Below are positions 52,300-62,231 of a stretch of 64,000 nt of DNA, piece by piece (the first letter of the stretch is position 1; each line of letters starts with the position of its first letter). Source of the DNA: Rubrimonas cliftonensis (GTDB taxonomy: Bacteria; Pseudomonadota; Alphaproteobacteria; Rhodobacterales; Rhodobacteraceae). A program made the translations under genes and the position numbers. The notes beneath the pieces are model-generated. The model searched no databases, was not told where the DNA came from, and saw only the letters and a list, made by a program, of their open reading frames with translations. The stretch lies in contig NZ_FNQM01000002.1 of assembly GCF_900107585.1 (NCBI RefSeq), forward strand, positions 124,001 to 188,000, in the 5' to 3' direction.

Positions 52300-54369
52300 G
52301 TGCCTGCTTCGCTGGCCGCCGACATCGGCGGCACCTTCACCGACGTCGTGGCCGAGCGCGAAGGCCGCCGCTTCACCGCCAAGGTGCTGACCACCCACGG
52401 CCGCCCCGAGGCCGCCGTGCTGGAGGGCGCGCGGCAGGTGCTCGACGCCGCGGGGATCGGCTTCGCCGACCTCGGCGCCGTCATCCACGGCGCCACGCTG
52501 GCGACCAACGCGATCATCGAGCGCAAGGGCGCGCGCACGGCGCTGATTGCGACCGAAGGCTTCCGCGACGTCGTCGAGATCGCCGACGAGAGCCGCTACG
52601 ACCAGTACGACATCGACATCGAGAAACCCGCGCCGCTCGTGCCCCGCCCCCTGCGCTTCACCGCGCCGGAGCGCGTCGACGTGAACGGCCGCGTCCTGCT
52701 GCCGCTCGACGAGGCGGCCGTGCGCGCGGTCGCGCGGGAACTCGTCGCGCAGGGCGTCGAGGCGGTCGCGGTCTGCTACATCCACGCCTACGCCAACCCC
52801 GCCCATGAGCGGCGGACCCGCGAGATCCTCGCCGACGTCGCGCCCGACCTGCCGGTGTCGCTGTCGAGCGAGGTCTGCCCCGAGATCCGCGAATACGAGC
52901 GCACCTCCACCACCATCGCCAACGCCTTCGTCCAGCCCTTGATGGCGGGCTACCTGACGCGGCTGCGCGCGGCGCTGGAGGCGCTCGGCTGCCCGGCGCC
53001 GCTGTGGCTGATGACCTCCGGCGGCCATCTGACCAGCGTCGAGACCGCCTGCCGCTTCCCGGTGCGGCTCGTGGAGTCCGGCCCTGCCGGCGGCGCGATC
53101 CTCGCCGCCCATGTCGCGCAGGAGCGCGCCGAGCCGCGCATCCTCTCCTTCGACATGGGCGGCACCACCGCCAAGATCTGCTTCATCGAGGGCGGCGCGC
53201 CGCTGACCTCGCGCAGCTTCGAGGTCGACCGTTCGGCGCGGTTTCTCAAGGGCAGCGGCCTTCCGATCCGCATTCCGGTGATCGAGATGATCGAGATCGG
53301 CGCCGGCGGCGGCTCGATCGCGCGGCTGGACGCGACGCGCTCCATCGCCGTGGGGCCGCAGAGCGCGGGCTCCGAGCCCGGCCCGGCCTGCTATGATCGC
53401 GGCGGGACGGCGCCCACGGTGACGGACGCCGACGTGGCGCTCGGCCGCATCGCGCCGGAGCACTTCGCCGGCGGCGCGATGACGCTGGACGTCGCGCGCG
53501 CCGCCGAGGCGCTGGCGTCGGCGCTGGGCAAGCCGCTCAACCTGCCGCTGGAGATGGCCGCGCTCGGCGTGTCGGAGATCGTGGACGAGAACATGGCCAA
53601 CGCCGCGCGGGTGCACGCCGCCGAGCGGGGCGTGTCGCTGGAGGGGCAGACGCTGGTCGCCTTCGGCGGCGCCGCGCCGCTGCACGCGGCGCGCATGGCC
53701 GAGAAGCTGGGGCTGCGGCGGGTGATCGTGCCGGCCGATGCGGGCGTCGGCTCTGCGCTGGGCTTCCTGCGTGCGCCGGTGGCGTTCGAGCTGGTGCGCA
53801 GCCTCTACATGCGGCTCGACGGCTTCGACGCGGGCCGCGCGAACGCCGTGCTCGACGCGATGTCGGCGGAGGCGCGGGGGCTGGCGCAGGGCGCGCCGCG
53901 GCTGGCGGAGGCGCGGCAGACGTTCATGCGCTACTGCGGGCAGGGCCACGAGATCGCGGTGGACCTCCCTGACGGCCCGCTCGACGCCGGGGCGCCGGAG
54001 GCGCTGCGCGCGGCCTTCGAGCGCGCCTATGCCGGGCAGTTCGAGCGCGTCATCCCCGGCGCCGCGATCGAGGCGCTCAACTGGTCGGTCACGGTCCACG
54101 CCCCGCAGGCGCCGCCGGCGCGGACGCCAGCCGTCGAGCCGGCCGCGGCGCCGGCGCCCATCGGCGCGCGCGATGTGTTCGACAGCGCCGCGCGCGCGAC
54201 CCGCAGCGTGCCGATCTACGCCCGCGCCAGCCTGCCGCCGGGCGCCTGCGCCGCCGGTCCGGCGCTGATCGTGGAGCCGGCGACCTCGACCTACGTCACC
54301 GAGCGCTTCGACTTTTCCGTGGACGGCGGCGGCGCGCTGGTGCTCGACCTGAGGAGGGACGCCGCGTGA
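52300..54369 (+). CDS. hyuA: Hydantoinase/oxoprolinase subunit A
   Basis: A 689-residue HyuA/OplA-type ATP-dependent amidohydrolase subunit. It begins SLAADIGGTFTDVVAE, the actin-like phosphate-1 loop, and continues VIHGATLATNAIIERKGARTALIATEGFRDVVEIADE. The C-terminal ATPase part has ILSFDMGGTTAKICFIEGG, EIGAGGGSIARLD and GSEPGPACYDRGGTAPTVTDADVALGRI. Length is typical (about 690). The start is GTG at 52300 with GGAGG eight bases upstream. It overlaps hyuB by four bases (GTGA), so the two subunits are co-translated. It opens cyclic amides using ATP; the precise ring (hydantoin, N-methylhydantoin, 5-oxoproline) cannot be told. Confidence 0.93.
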   Translation: MPASLAADIGGTFTDVVAEREGRRFTAKVLTTHGRPEAAVLEGARQVLDAAGIGFADLGAVIHGATLATNAIIERKGARTALIATEGFRDVVEIADESRYDQYDIDIEKPAPLVPRPLRFTAPERVDVNGRVLLPLDEAAVRAVARELVAQGVEAVAVCYIHAYANPAHERRTREILADVAPDLPVSLSSEVCPEIREYERTSTTIANAFVQPLMAGYLTRLRAALEALGCPAPLWLMTSGGHLTSVETACRFPVRLVESGPAGGAILAAHVAQERAEPRILSFDMGGTTAKICFIEGGAPLTSRSFEVDRSARFLKGSGLPIRIPVIEMIEIGAGGGSIARLDATRSIAVGPQSAGSEPGPACYDRGGTAPTVTDADVALGRIAPEHFAGGAMTLDVARAAEALASALGKPLNLPLEMAALGVSEIVDENMANAARVHAAERGVSLEGQTLVAFGGAAPLHAARMAEKLGLRRVIVPADAGVGSALGFLRAPVAFELVRSLYMRLDGFDAGRANAVLDAMSAEARGLAQGAPRLAEARQTFMRYCGQGHEIAVDLPDGPLDAGAPEALRAAFERAYAGQFERVIPGAAIEALNWSVTVHAPQAPPARTPAVEPAAAPAPIGARDVFDSAARATRSVPIYARASLPPGACAAGPALIVEPATSTYVTERFDFSVDGGGALVLDLRRDAA

Positions 54370-56009
54370 GCCTTTCGCCCATCGATCTGCAGATCATGTG
54401 GTCGCGCCTGATCTCGGTGGTGGAGGAGCAGGCGCAGACCCTCATGCGCACCGCCTTCAGCCCCATCGTGCGCGAGTGCGGCGACCTCTCGGCGGGCGTC
54501 TTCGACGCCGAGGGCCGGATGCTGGCGCAGGCCGTCACCGGCACGCCCGGCCACGTCAACTCCATGGCCGAGTCCGTCAAGCACTTCATCGCGCGCTTTC
54601 CGCCCGAGACCATGAAGCCCGGCGACATCTACATCACCAACGACCCGTGGATGGGCACCGGCCACCTCAACGACTTCGTCCTGACGACGCCGGCCTTCCA
54701 CGACGGGCGGCTCGTCGCGCTGTTCTCCTGCACCAGCCACCTGATGGACATCGGCGGCATCGGCTTCGGGCCCGACGCGACCGACGTGTTCATGGAGGGG
54801 CTCTACATCCCTTTCCTCAAGCTCGCCGAGGGCGGGCGGATGAACGAGACGCTGCTGGCGATGATCCGCGCCAACACGCGCCTGCCGGTCGACACCGAAG
54901 GCGACGTCTACTCGCTCGCCGCCTGCAACGACGTCGGCTGCCGGCGGCTCTCGGCGATGATGGACGAGTTCGGGCTGGAGACGCTCGACGAGATCGCCGC
55001 CCACATCCTCGCCCGCTCGCGCGAGGCCGTGCTGCGCGAGGTCGCGGCGCTGCCCAAGGGAACATGGCGCAACGAGATGACGGTGGACGGCTACGACGCG
55101 CCGGTGACGCTGGCGGCGGCGGTGACGGTGAGCGACGGCGGGATCCATGTCGACTACGAGGGCACGAGTCCCGCCTCGAGCCGCGGCATCAACGTGCCGC
55201 TCTCCTACACCACCGCCTACACGGTGTTCGGGCTGAGCTGCCTCGTCGGCGGGCGCATCGCCAACAACGCCGGCTCGCTGGGGCCGCTGACCGTCTCCGC
55301 GCCCGAGGGCTGCATCGTCAACGCGCTCAAGCCGCGCCCCGTCGCCTCGCGCCACGTCATCGGCCAGATGCTGCCGGACGTGGTGTTCGGCGCGCTGCGC
55401 CAGGCCGCGCCCGACCGCGCGCCGGCCGAGGGCACGTCGTGCCTGTGGAATCTCAACGTGCGCGGCGTCGCCGAGAAGGGCGAGAGCGGCAACTACGGCT
55501 TCACCATGGCCGTGACGTCGAACGGCGGCACCGGCGCGCGGCCTGCGCGCGACGGGCTCTCGGCCACCGCCTATCCCTCGGGCGTCAAGGGCACGCCGGT
55601 GGAGATCGCCGAGGCGGTCACGCCGCTCGTGTTCTGGCGCAAGGAGTTCCGCCCCGACAGCGGCGGGGCGGGCCGCACCCGCGGCGGGCTCGGCCAGATC
55701 ATCGAGGTCGAGAGCCGCATCGGCGCGCCCTTCGACCTGCTCGCCGCCTATGACCGGATCGACCACCCCGCCCGCGGCTGCGACGGCGGGGGGGACGGCG
55801 CGCCGGGGCGCGTGGCGCTGGCCTCGGGCGCGACGCTCAGGGGCAAGGGGTTTCAGACGATCCCGCCGGGCGAGCGGCTGGTGGTGATGACGCCGGGCGG
55901 CGGCGGCGTCGGGGCGCCCGCCGAGCGCCCGCGCGCGAAGGTGGCGGCCGACGTCGCCGCCGGGCTCGTCTCGCCCGGACAGGCGGAAAAGACCTACGCC
56001 ATGGAGTGA
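54366..56009 (+). CDS. hyuB: Hydantoinase/oxoprolinase subunit B
   Basis: A 547-residue HyuB/OplB-type subunit. The opening LSPIDLQIMWSRLISVVEEQAQTLMRTAFSPIVRECGDLSAGVFD is diagnostic, with GTPGHVNSM, GDIYITNDPWMGTGHLNDFVLTTP, LFSCTSHLMDIGG and the C-terminal TPGGGGVG. It starts with GTG inside the hyuA stop. Forms the second catalytic half of the complex with HyuA. A TRAP transporter follows 52 bp later, apparently in the same transcript. Confidence 0.94.
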   Translation: MSLSPIDLQIMWSRLISVVEEQAQTLMRTAFSPIVRECGDLSAGVFDAEGRMLAQAVTGTPGHVNSMAESVKHFIARFPPETMKPGDIYITNDPWMGTGHLNDFVLTTPAFHDGRLVALFSCTSHLMDIGGIGFGPDATDVFMEGLYIPFLKLAEGGRMNETLLAMIRANTRLPVDTEGDVYSLAACNDVGCRRLSAMMDEFGLETLDEIAAHILARSREAVLREVAALPKGTWRNEMTVDGYDAPVTLAAAVTVSDGGIHVDYEGTSPASSRGINVPLSYTTAYTVFGLSCLVGGRIANNAGSLGPLTVSAPEGCIVNALKPRPVASRHVIGQMLPDVVFGALRQAAPDRAPAEGTSCLWNLNVRGVAEKGESGNYGFTMAVTSNGGTGARPARDGLSATAYPSGVKGTPVEIAEAVTPLVFWRKEFRPDSGGAGRTRGGLGQIIEVESRIGAPFDLLAAYDRIDHPARGCDGGGDGAPGRVALASGATLRGKGFQTIPPGERLVVMTPGGGGVGAPAERPRAKVAADVAAGLVSPGQAEKTYAME

Positions 56010-56061
56010 CGCTATCGGAGCGCTGCGGGAGACGCCGACGCGCCGGAACAGGGAGACGCAG

Positions 56062-57069
56062 ATGACGACCACACGACGCACGACCTTGGCGGCGCTCGGA
56101 CTCGGGGCGCTCGGTCTGGGAGCGATGCTGGCCGCGACGCCGGCGCTGGCGGAGACCCGCTGGGATCTCTCGACCGTCTGGCCCGACGGCAACTTCCATA
56201 CGATCAACGCGAAGCGCTTCGCGGAGGAGGTCTCGGCCGCGACGGGCGGCGAGGTCGTGATCGAGGTGCGCTCCGGCGGCCAGCTCGGCTTCAAGGGCCC
56301 CGAGCACCTGCGCGCCGTGCGCGACGGGCTGGTGCCGATGGCCGACGTGCTCAACATCCAGCAGGTCGGCGACGAGCCGGTGCTGGGCGCCGAGGGCGTG
56401 CCGTTCCTCGTCTCCTCGGCCGACGAACTGCGCGCGCTGCACAGGCACCTGCGCCCTGTCTACGAGGCGGTCGCCGCGCGCAACAACCAGAAGATCCTCT
56501 ACATGGTGCCGTGGCCGACCCAGTATCTGCACATGAAGGCGAAGGCCGAGAGCCTCGACGCGCTCGCCGACACCAAGGTGCGCGCCCCCGACAAGAACGC
56601 CGCCGACATGCTCGACCTCGCGGGCATGGCGGGCGTGCTGATACCGTGGGGCGAGGTGGTGCCGGCGCTGGCCTCCGGCGCGGTCTCGGGCGTCTCGACC
56701 TCCGCGGTCTCGGGCGTGGACGGCAAGTTCTGGGAGTTCCTCGACTACGTCTATCCGACCAACCACGTCTGGTCCTCGCAGATGGTGACGGTGAACCTCG
56801 ACGCCTGGGCGGCGCTGACGCCCGAGCGGCAGGCCGCCGTGGAGGCGGTCGCCGCGCGGCTGGAGCCGGAGTTCTGGGAGACCTCGGTGGCGGCGGACGG
56901 CGAGAGCCTCGACAAGCTCAAGGCCGGCGGCATGCAGGTGGTGGAGATCCCCGCGCCGATGATGGCGGAGTTCCGGGCGCGCACCGCCTCGATGCTGGAA
57001 GACTTCCTCGCCCGCGTCCCCGAGGCCGAGGCGCCGGTGCGCGCCTATCTCGCCGACCTTGGCCGCTGA
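56062..57069 (+). CDS. dctP: TRAP transporter substrate-binding protein (DctP)
   Basis: A 335-residue DctP-family binding protein with an exported N-terminus (TTTRRTTLAALGLGALGLG, ending near ALA-E; a twin-arginine is present). Features: FAEEVSAATGGEVVIEVRSGGQLGFKGPEHLRAVRDGLVPMADV, typical of TRAP receptors, and AKVRAPDKN-like TKVRAPDKNAADMLDLAG, where the conserved arginine binds a carboxylate. GGGAGACGCAG precedes the ATG. It directly follows hyuAB, so the ligand is probably the cyclic amide or its ring-opened acid. Confidence 0.92.
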   Translation: MTTTRRTTLAALGLGALGLGAMLAATPALAETRWDLSTVWPDGNFHTINAKRFAEEVSAATGGEVVIEVRSGGQLGFKGPEHLRAVRDGLVPMADVLNIQQVGDEPVLGAEGVPFLVSSADELRALHRHLRPVYEAVAARNNQKILYMVPWPTQYLHMKAKAESLDALADTKVRAPDKNAADMLDLAGMAGVLIPWGEVVPALASGAVSGVSTSAVSGVDGKFWEFLDYVYPTNHVWSSQMVTVNLDAWAALTPERQAAVEAVAARLEPEFWETSVAADGESLDKLKAGGMQVVEIPAPMMAEFRARTASMLEDFLARVPEAEAPVRAYLADLGR

Positions 57070-57637
57070 GGCCGACGCCGCGCCCGTCCCCGCGCCGCTT
57101 GCGCGGGGGCTCGCGCTCGTCGACGCCATCGGCCAGGGCGCGGCCTGGGTCGCTGCGGCCTGCCTTGCCGCGCTGACGCTGCTGATGGCCGCCGAGATCG
57201 GGACGCGCGCGCTCTCCAACGTCGCCCCGATCTTTCCGGCGACCATTCCTGTGGCTTGGGAATACTCCTCCTGGCTGATGGGCAACGCGTTCCTGTTCGG
57301 CTCGGCGGCGACCCTGCGGGCCGGCGGGCACATCCGGGTCGCCGCGCTCGTGTCGGCGCTGCCGCCGGGGGCGCTGCGCATTCTCGAGATCGCGGCGTCC
57401 GCCGTCGGGCTCGGCGCGACGCTGTTTCTCGCCAGCTCCATGACTTCCTTCGCGCTCGACGCGATGGCGCGGGGGCAGAGTTCGGCCGCCACCGGCGCGC
57501 TGACCTGGCCCGCCAAGGCGGGGCTGGCGCTCGGCGCCTCGATTCTGTGCCTGCAGATGGCCGCGCGGCTCGTGCGTGCGCTGGCGGGGCTGCCGCCCGA
57601 CGCGCCGCGCCGCGCCGTCGAGCTTCACGCCGACTGA
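57059..57637 (+). CDS. dctQ: TRAP transporter small membrane subunit (DctQ)
   Basis: A 192-residue DctQ protein with four hydrophobic segments. WVAAACLAALTLLMAAEIGTRAL (segment 1), IPVAWEYSSWLMGNAFLFGSAATLRAGGHIRVAAL (segment 2 and the conserved HIRV) and the last helices fit. The only suitable start is a TTG at 57059 overlapping the end of dctP; its ribosome site is weak, so the exact start is uncertain. It precedes dctM by 12 bp. Confidence 0.85.
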   Translation: MAAEADAAPVPAPLARGLALVDAIGQGAAWVAAACLAALTLLMAAEIGTRALSNVAPIFPATIPVAWEYSSWLMGNAFLFGSAATLRAGGHIRVAALVSALPPGALRILEIAASAVGLGATLFLASSMTSFALDAMARGQSSAATGALTWPAKAGLALGASILCLQMAARLVRALAGLPPDAPRRAVELHAD

Positions 57638-57649
57638 CGGGAGGGGCCG

Positions 57650-58951
57650 ATGGGCGTCGTGCTGGGCTCGATGGTGGGCGTGCTCGCCCTGCTGCTGGCG
57701 GGCGGCGTCTGGATCGGGCTGGCGCTCGGCCTGACGGGCATGACGCTGCTGGGCATGTTCCGCAGCATGCCGCTCGACAAGCTGCTGCCGCAATATGTCT
57801 GGAACATCCTGACGACGTCGGAGCTGGTGGCCCTGCCGCTGTTCATCGTGATGGGCGAGATCCTGTTCCGCACCCGGCTCTCTCAGTCGCTGTTCAACGG
57901 GCTGGCGCCGCTGATGGGGCTGCTGCCGGGGCGGCTGCTGCACGTCAACGTCGTCGGCTGCTCGATCTTCGCCGCGATCTCCGGCTCCTCCGCCGCCACG
58001 ACGCAGGTCGTCGGTCGCATCTCGCTGACGGAGCTGACGCGGCGCGGCTACGACCCCGCCGTGGCGATGGGCAGTCTCGCCGGCGCGGGCACGCTGGGGT
58101 TCCTCATCCCGCCCTCCAACATCATGATCATCTACGGCGTGCTGGCCGACGTCTCGATCCTGAAGCTGTTCGCGGCGGGGCTGATCCCCGGGCTGCTGCT
58201 GGCCGGCTGCTTCATGGGCTGGATCATGGTCCAGGCGACGCTGCGGCCCGGGATCGTGCCGGCTTCGGAACGCGCGCTGGGGCGGATGCGGCTGCGCGAC
58301 AGGCTGATGGCGACGCGCGAGCTGGCCCCGGTCGTGCTGCTGATCCTGTGCGTGCTCGGCTCGATGTATGGCGGGATCGCCACGCCGTCCGAGGCCGCGG
58401 CGGTGGGCGTGCTCGGGGCGCTGGCCATCGCGGCCTTCCAGGGCGCGCTCGACCGCGCCGCGCTGCGCGACATCGCCCTCGGCGCCGCCGGCACCTGCTC
58501 GATGATCGCGCTGATCGTGCTGGGCGCCTCGATCCTGTCGAACGCCTCCGCCTTCCTCGGCGTGCCCGGCGCCGTGGCGCAGCTCGTCACGGCGATGGAG
58601 CTGACGCCCTTCGCGCTGATCGCGGCGCTGATCGTGCTCTACCTCGTGCTGGGCTGCTTTCTCGACGGCTTCAGCATGATCGTGATGTCGCTGCCCATCG
58701 TGCTGCCGCTGATCGGCGCGGCGGGCTTCGACAAGGTGTGGTTCGGGGTGTTCCTCGTGATCGTGGTGGAGATGTCGCAGATCACGCCGCCGGTCGGCTT
58801 CAACCTCTTCGTCATCCAGGGCCTCACCGGCGAGAGCCTCGGCCGCATCGCGCGGGTGACCCTGCCATACCTGCTGATCATGGCGGCCTTCGCCATGGTG
58901 ATGGCCCTCGCGCCGGGGCTGGCGCTGTGGCTGCCCGGCCTGCTTGCGTGA
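57650..58951 (+). CDS. dctM: TRAP transporter large membrane subunit (DctM)
   Basis: A 433-residue DctM, the 12-helix ion-coupled transport subunit. Landmarks: LVALPLFIVMGEILFRTRLSQSLFNGLAPLMGLLPG, NVVGCSIFAAISGSSAATTQVVG (the GSS sodium/substrate motif), GAGTLGFLIPPSNIMIIYGVLADVSI, the second half repeat TPSEAAAVGVLGAL and ITPPVGFNLFVIQGL. GGGAGGGG lies before the ATG. The DctP-Q-M set is complete. Confidence 0.95.
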   Translation: MGVVLGSMVGVLALLLAGGVWIGLALGLTGMTLLGMFRSMPLDKLLPQYVWNILTTSELVALPLFIVMGEILFRTRLSQSLFNGLAPLMGLLPGRLLHVNVVGCSIFAAISGSSAATTQVVGRISLTELTRRGYDPAVAMGSLAGAGTLGFLIPPSNIMIIYGVLADVSILKLFAAGLIPGLLLAGCFMGWIMVQATLRPGIVPASERALGRMRLRDRLMATRELAPVVLLILCVLGSMYGGIATPSEAAAVGVLGALAIAAFQGALDRAALRDIALGAAGTCSMIALIVLGASILSNASAFLGVPGAVAQLVTAMELTPFALIAALIVLYLVLGCFLDGFSMIVMSLPIVLPLIGAAGFDKVWFGVFLVIVVEMSQITPPVGFNLFVIQGLTGESLGRIARVTLPYLLIMAAFAMVMALAPGLALWLPGLLA

Positions 58952-59136
58952 CGGCGCGCCCGGCGGCGACCTCCGGAGCCGCGTCTGCGGCCTTCGTGGG
59001 CAGGTGCGCGATCATGCTGCATCCGGGCGCCGAGAAAATGAACCGATCGCCGCCGCATGGCCGATCCGGCGACACAGGCGTTGACCCGGCGGCGTTAATG
59101 CATCGTAGTCGGCGGGTAACGAAAAGGGGGAGACGC

Positions 59137-60201
59137 ATGTTCCGCAACGCAGTCGTCGCAGCCTTCGCCACGGTCGCACTGGCCGGAGGCGCAGACATCG
59201 AAGCCGCCAGCGCGCAGGAGCTGCCGTCGCTCCAGATCAAGGCGGTCGGCCTGAACGGCGCCACGCCGGTCTCGATCATCGACGAGGTGCCGTTCTGGAC
59301 CGAGACGATCCCCGCCGCCTCGGGCGGCCGGATCACCGCGCAGATCACGCCGCTCGACCAGATGGGCATCGACGACAAGACGATGCTGCGCCTGCTGAAG
59401 CTGGGCGTGATGGACTTCGCCGGCATGGACATCTCCAAGATGGCCGGCGACGACGCCGTGTTCGAGGGCTGCGACCTCGCCGGCCTGACGCTGACGCCCG
59501 CCGAGGCGCGCGCGGCCTGCGAGGCGTGGCGGCCGGTGATCGACGAGACGCTCCAGCGCGACTGGGGCGTGAAGCTGCTCGCCATCGGCGGCAACACGCC
59601 CCAGGTGTTCTGGTGCCGCGAGCCGATCGACGGGCTCGACAGCCTGCGCGGCAAGAAGATCCGCGTCTTCAACAACACCATGCGCGACTTCCTCGCCGGG
59701 CTCGACGCGACCGTGATCTCGATGGCCTTCGCCGAGGTGGTCCCGGCGCTGAACAACGGCGTGGTGGACTGCGCGGTGACCGGCAGCCTCTCGGGCAACA
59801 CCGCCGGCTGGACCGAGGTGACCGAGGCGATCTACCCGCTCTCGCTCGGCTGGAGCATCAACATCCTCGCGGTGAACCTGAAGACCTGGCAGCGGTTCGA
59901 CGAGCCGACCAAGGCATTCTTCCTCGAACAGGCGGGCGCCTACGAGGACAAGATGTGGCGCACGCTGACCCAGGCCACCGACGAGGCCGCGAACTGCAAC
60001 ACCGGCCAGCAGCCCTGCACGCTGGGGAAGCTGGCAAGCACGACCATCGTTCCCGTCGCCGAGAAGGACAGCGCGGCGAAGAAGGCGCTCCTCGAAAGCG
60101 CCGTGCTTGCCGGCTGGGCCCAGCGCTGCGGGGCGGACTGCGTCACGGAATGGAACGAGACCGTCGGCGCGAAGCTCGGCCTGACAGCGCCGGCGCCCTG
60201 A
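59137..60201 (+). CDS. Second TRAP substrate-binding protein (DctP-like)
   Basis: A 354-residue TRAP receptor distinct from the first. Signal peptide MFRNAVVAAFATVALAGGADIEAASA then QELPSLQIKAVG. WTETIPAASGGRITAQITPLDQMGIDDKTMLRLLKLGVMDFAGM and GKKIRVFNNTMRDFLAGL correspond to the DctP core. Several cysteines (CEAW, FWCRE, VDCAV, CNTGQQPC, QRCGADC) give potential disulphides absent from the first receptor. AAGGGGGAG precedes the ATG. It is 185 bp downstream of dctM, so it may have its own promoter. Confidence 0.9.
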   Translation: MFRNAVVAAFATVALAGGADIEAASAQELPSLQIKAVGLNGATPVSIIDEVPFWTETIPAASGGRITAQITPLDQMGIDDKTMLRLLKLGVMDFAGMDISKMAGDDAVFEGCDLAGLTLTPAEARAACEAWRPVIDETLQRDWGVKLLAIGGNTPQVFWCREPIDGLDSLRGKKIRVFNNTMRDFLAGLDATVISMAFAEVVPALNNGVVDCAVTGSLSGNTAGWTEVTEAIYPLSLGWSINILAVNLKTWQRFDEPTKAFFLEQAGAYEDKMWRTLTQATDEAANCNTGQQPCTLGKLASTTIVPVAEKDSAAKKALLESAVLAGWAQRCGADCVTEWNETVGAKLGLTAPAP

Positions 60202-60283
60202 GCGCCGCCGCCTCGCGCCGGAGCGCGCCGATGACGCCATACCGTGAGGAACGGCCCTCCCGCGCCGGCGCGGGGGCGGCGTG

Positions 60284-60865
60284 ATGCTGCGGCTGGTCGC
60301 CGGGCTGCGGAGCGCCGCGCGCGTCGCCTCCTGGGGCGCCGGGGCGCTGATCATGGCGGCGGCGATCCTGATCGGCGTCGATGTGATGCTCCGCGGCGCG
60401 TTCCGCGTCTCGATCGGCGGGGCCGACGAGCTGGCCGGTTACGCGCTCGCCGCCGCCGCCGCCTGGGGGCTGGGGCTGGCGCTGACGGACCGGGCGCATA
60501 TCCGTATCGACAGTCTCTATGGCCTGTTTCCCATGCGGCTGCGGCTGATCCTCGACTTCCTCGGCCTAGGCCTGTTCATCGGCTTCTTCGGCTTCGCCTG
60601 CTGGCACGGGCTGGGCGTGCTGGAGCAGTCGCTCCAGTCCGGCTCGCGCAGCCAGTCGGCGCTGCAGGTTCCCACCGCGTGGCCGCAGGCGCTGTGGCTC
60701 GCCGGGCTCGTGGCCTCGCTGCTGGTCGGCGTCGCGCTGTGGGCGGCGGCCGCGGCGTTGGTCCTGCGCGGCGAGGCGGGCGCCGCGACGCGGCTGATCT
60801 CCACGCGCTCGGCGCAGGAGGAGGTCGCCGAGGAGATCGCCGCGACTCACGCGCGCGCCGAATGA
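60284..60865 (+). CDS. Second TRAP small membrane subunit (DctQ-like)
   Basis: A 193-residue DctQ protein with four hydrophobic segments: ASWGAGALIMAAAILIGVDVML, GADELAGYALAAAAAWGLGLALTDRAHIRIDSLYG (conserved HIR), ILDFLGLGLFIGFFGFACW and LWLAGLVASLLVGVALWA. The ATG at 60284 is preceded by GGGGGCGG; a GTG immediately before it would add one residue. It lies between the receptor (82 bp) and DctM (40 bp). Confidence 0.88.
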   Translation: MLRLVAGLRSAARVASWGAGALIMAAAILIGVDVMLRGAFRVSIGGADELAGYALAAAAAWGLGLALTDRAHIRIDSLYGLFPMRLRLILDFLGLGLFIGFFGFACWHGLGVLEQSLQSGSRSQSALQVPTAWPQALWLAGLVASLLVGVALWAAAAALVLRGEAGAATRLISTRSAQEEVAEEIAATHARAE

Positions 60866-60905
60866 CCGTCGCCGCTCTCCCACGGTCGCCCGAGGCGGCG
60901 CGCTG

Positions 60906-62189
60906 ATGGTTCTCGTCACGGTCCTCATCCTGCTGGGGCTGCTCGCCGTCGCCGTGCCGGTGGCGGCGGTGCTGGGGGTGCTGGGCCTCTCGCTCTCCAC
61001 GCTCTACTCGCCGCTGCCGCTGACCTTCGCGATGGGCGAGATCCTGTGGTCGACCTCGAACAACTTCCTGCTCGTGGCGATGCCGTTCTTCATCCTGCTC
61101 GGCGAGATCATGCTGCGTACGGGCATGGCGGAGCGGATGTACGCCGCGCTGGCGCTGTGGATGCCGTGGCTGCCCGGCGGGCTGATGCACGCCAACGTCG
61201 CGGCCTGCGCGCTGTTCGCCGCCACCTCCGGCTCCTCGGTCGCGACCGCCGCCACCATCGGCACCGTCGCGCTCGACGAGGTGGAGAAGCGCGGCTACTC
61301 CGAGCGGCTGTTTCTCGGCACCATCGTTGCCGGGGGCACGCTGGGCATTCTTATCCCGCCCTCGATCAACATGATCGTCTATGGCGTGCTGACCGAGACC
61401 TCGATCCCGCAGCTGTACCTCGCGGGCTTCCTTCCGGGGCTGCTGCTGGCGGCGCTCTTCAGCCTCACCGTCGTCGCTCTGTGCCTGATCAACCCCGCGC
61501 TCGACGGCGAGCGGCTCACCTCGAGCCGGGCGCAGCGCCGCGCCGCGCTGCCCGACCTCCTGCCTCCGGTGGTGATCTTCCTCGCCGTGGTCGGCTCGAT
61601 CTACGCCGGCTGGGCGACGGCGACCGAGGCGGCGGCGCTGGGCGTGATCGCCGCCCTCGCCATCGCCGGGGCGCAGCGACGCCTGAACCTGCCGGTCCTG
61701 CTGTCGGCCTTCGAGGGCACGATCCGCACCACGGCGATGATCATGGCGATCATCCTCGCGGCCTATTTCCTCAACTTCGTCATCACCGCCATCGGGCTCA
61801 CCGGACAGATCAACGCGCTGATCACCTCGCTGGGGCTGTCGCCCTACGCGCTGCTGGCCGTGGTGGTCGTGTTCTACCTCGTGCTGGGGATGTTCATGGA
61901 GACGCTCTCCATGATGGTCGCAACCGTGCCGATCATTGCGCCGGTGGTCGTGGCGGCGGGGTTCGACCCGGTGTGGTTCGGCGTCGTGGTGATGCTGCTG
62001 ATGGAGCTCGCTATGATCACGCCGCCGGTCGGCATCAACCTCTACGTCGTGCAGGGGCTGCGGACCCGCGGCCGCATCGACGACGTCATCATCGGGGCGG
62101 CTCCGTTCGTCATCGCCATCATGGCGACCGTGCTGCTGCTCGCCGTCTGGCCGCAGATCGCCCTCTGGCTGCCCGGCGCGCTGCGCTGA
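60906..62189 (+). CDS. Second TRAP large membrane subunit (DctM-like)
   Basis: A 427-residue DctM with the expected repeats: LLVAMPFFILLGEIMLRTGMAERMYAALALWMPWLPGGLMHANVAACALFAATSGSSVATAATIG, GGTLGILIPPSINMIVYGVLTETSI, WATATEAAALGVIAAL and ITPPVGINLYVVQGLR. Together with the two preceding genes it makes a complete second TRAP system. The downstream hyuA-type gene starts 42 bp later, repeating the association of TRAP transporter and amidohydrolase. Confidence 0.95.
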   Translation: MVLVTVLILLGLLAVAVPVAAVLGVLGLSLSTLYSPLPLTFAMGEILWSTSNNFLLVAMPFFILLGEIMLRTGMAERMYAALALWMPWLPGGLMHANVAACALFAATSGSSVATAATIGTVALDEVEKRGYSERLFLGTIVAGGTLGILIPPSINMIVYGVLTETSIPQLYLAGFLPGLLLAALFSLTVVALCLINPALDGERLTSSRAQRRAALPDLLPPVVIFLAVVGSIYAGWATATEAAALGVIAALAIAGAQRRLNLPVLLSAFEGTIRTTAMIMAIILAAYFLNFVITAIGLTGQINALITSLGLSPYALLAVVVVFYLVLGMFMETLSMMVATVPIIAPVVVAAGFDPVWFGVVVMLLMELAMITPPVGINLYVVQGLRTRGRIDDVIIGAAPFVIAIMATVLLLAVWPQIALWLPGALR

Positions 62190-62231
62190 ACCTTGTCCCG
62201 GCGCCCTGCGCCTGCTGTCGCGGAGACTGCA

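Noticed and set aside
57256-59136. Long frame upstream of the second TRAP receptor
   Set aside because: It runs through dctQ and dctM in another frame; the receptor begins at ATG 59137 with a strong ribosome site and a signal peptide.
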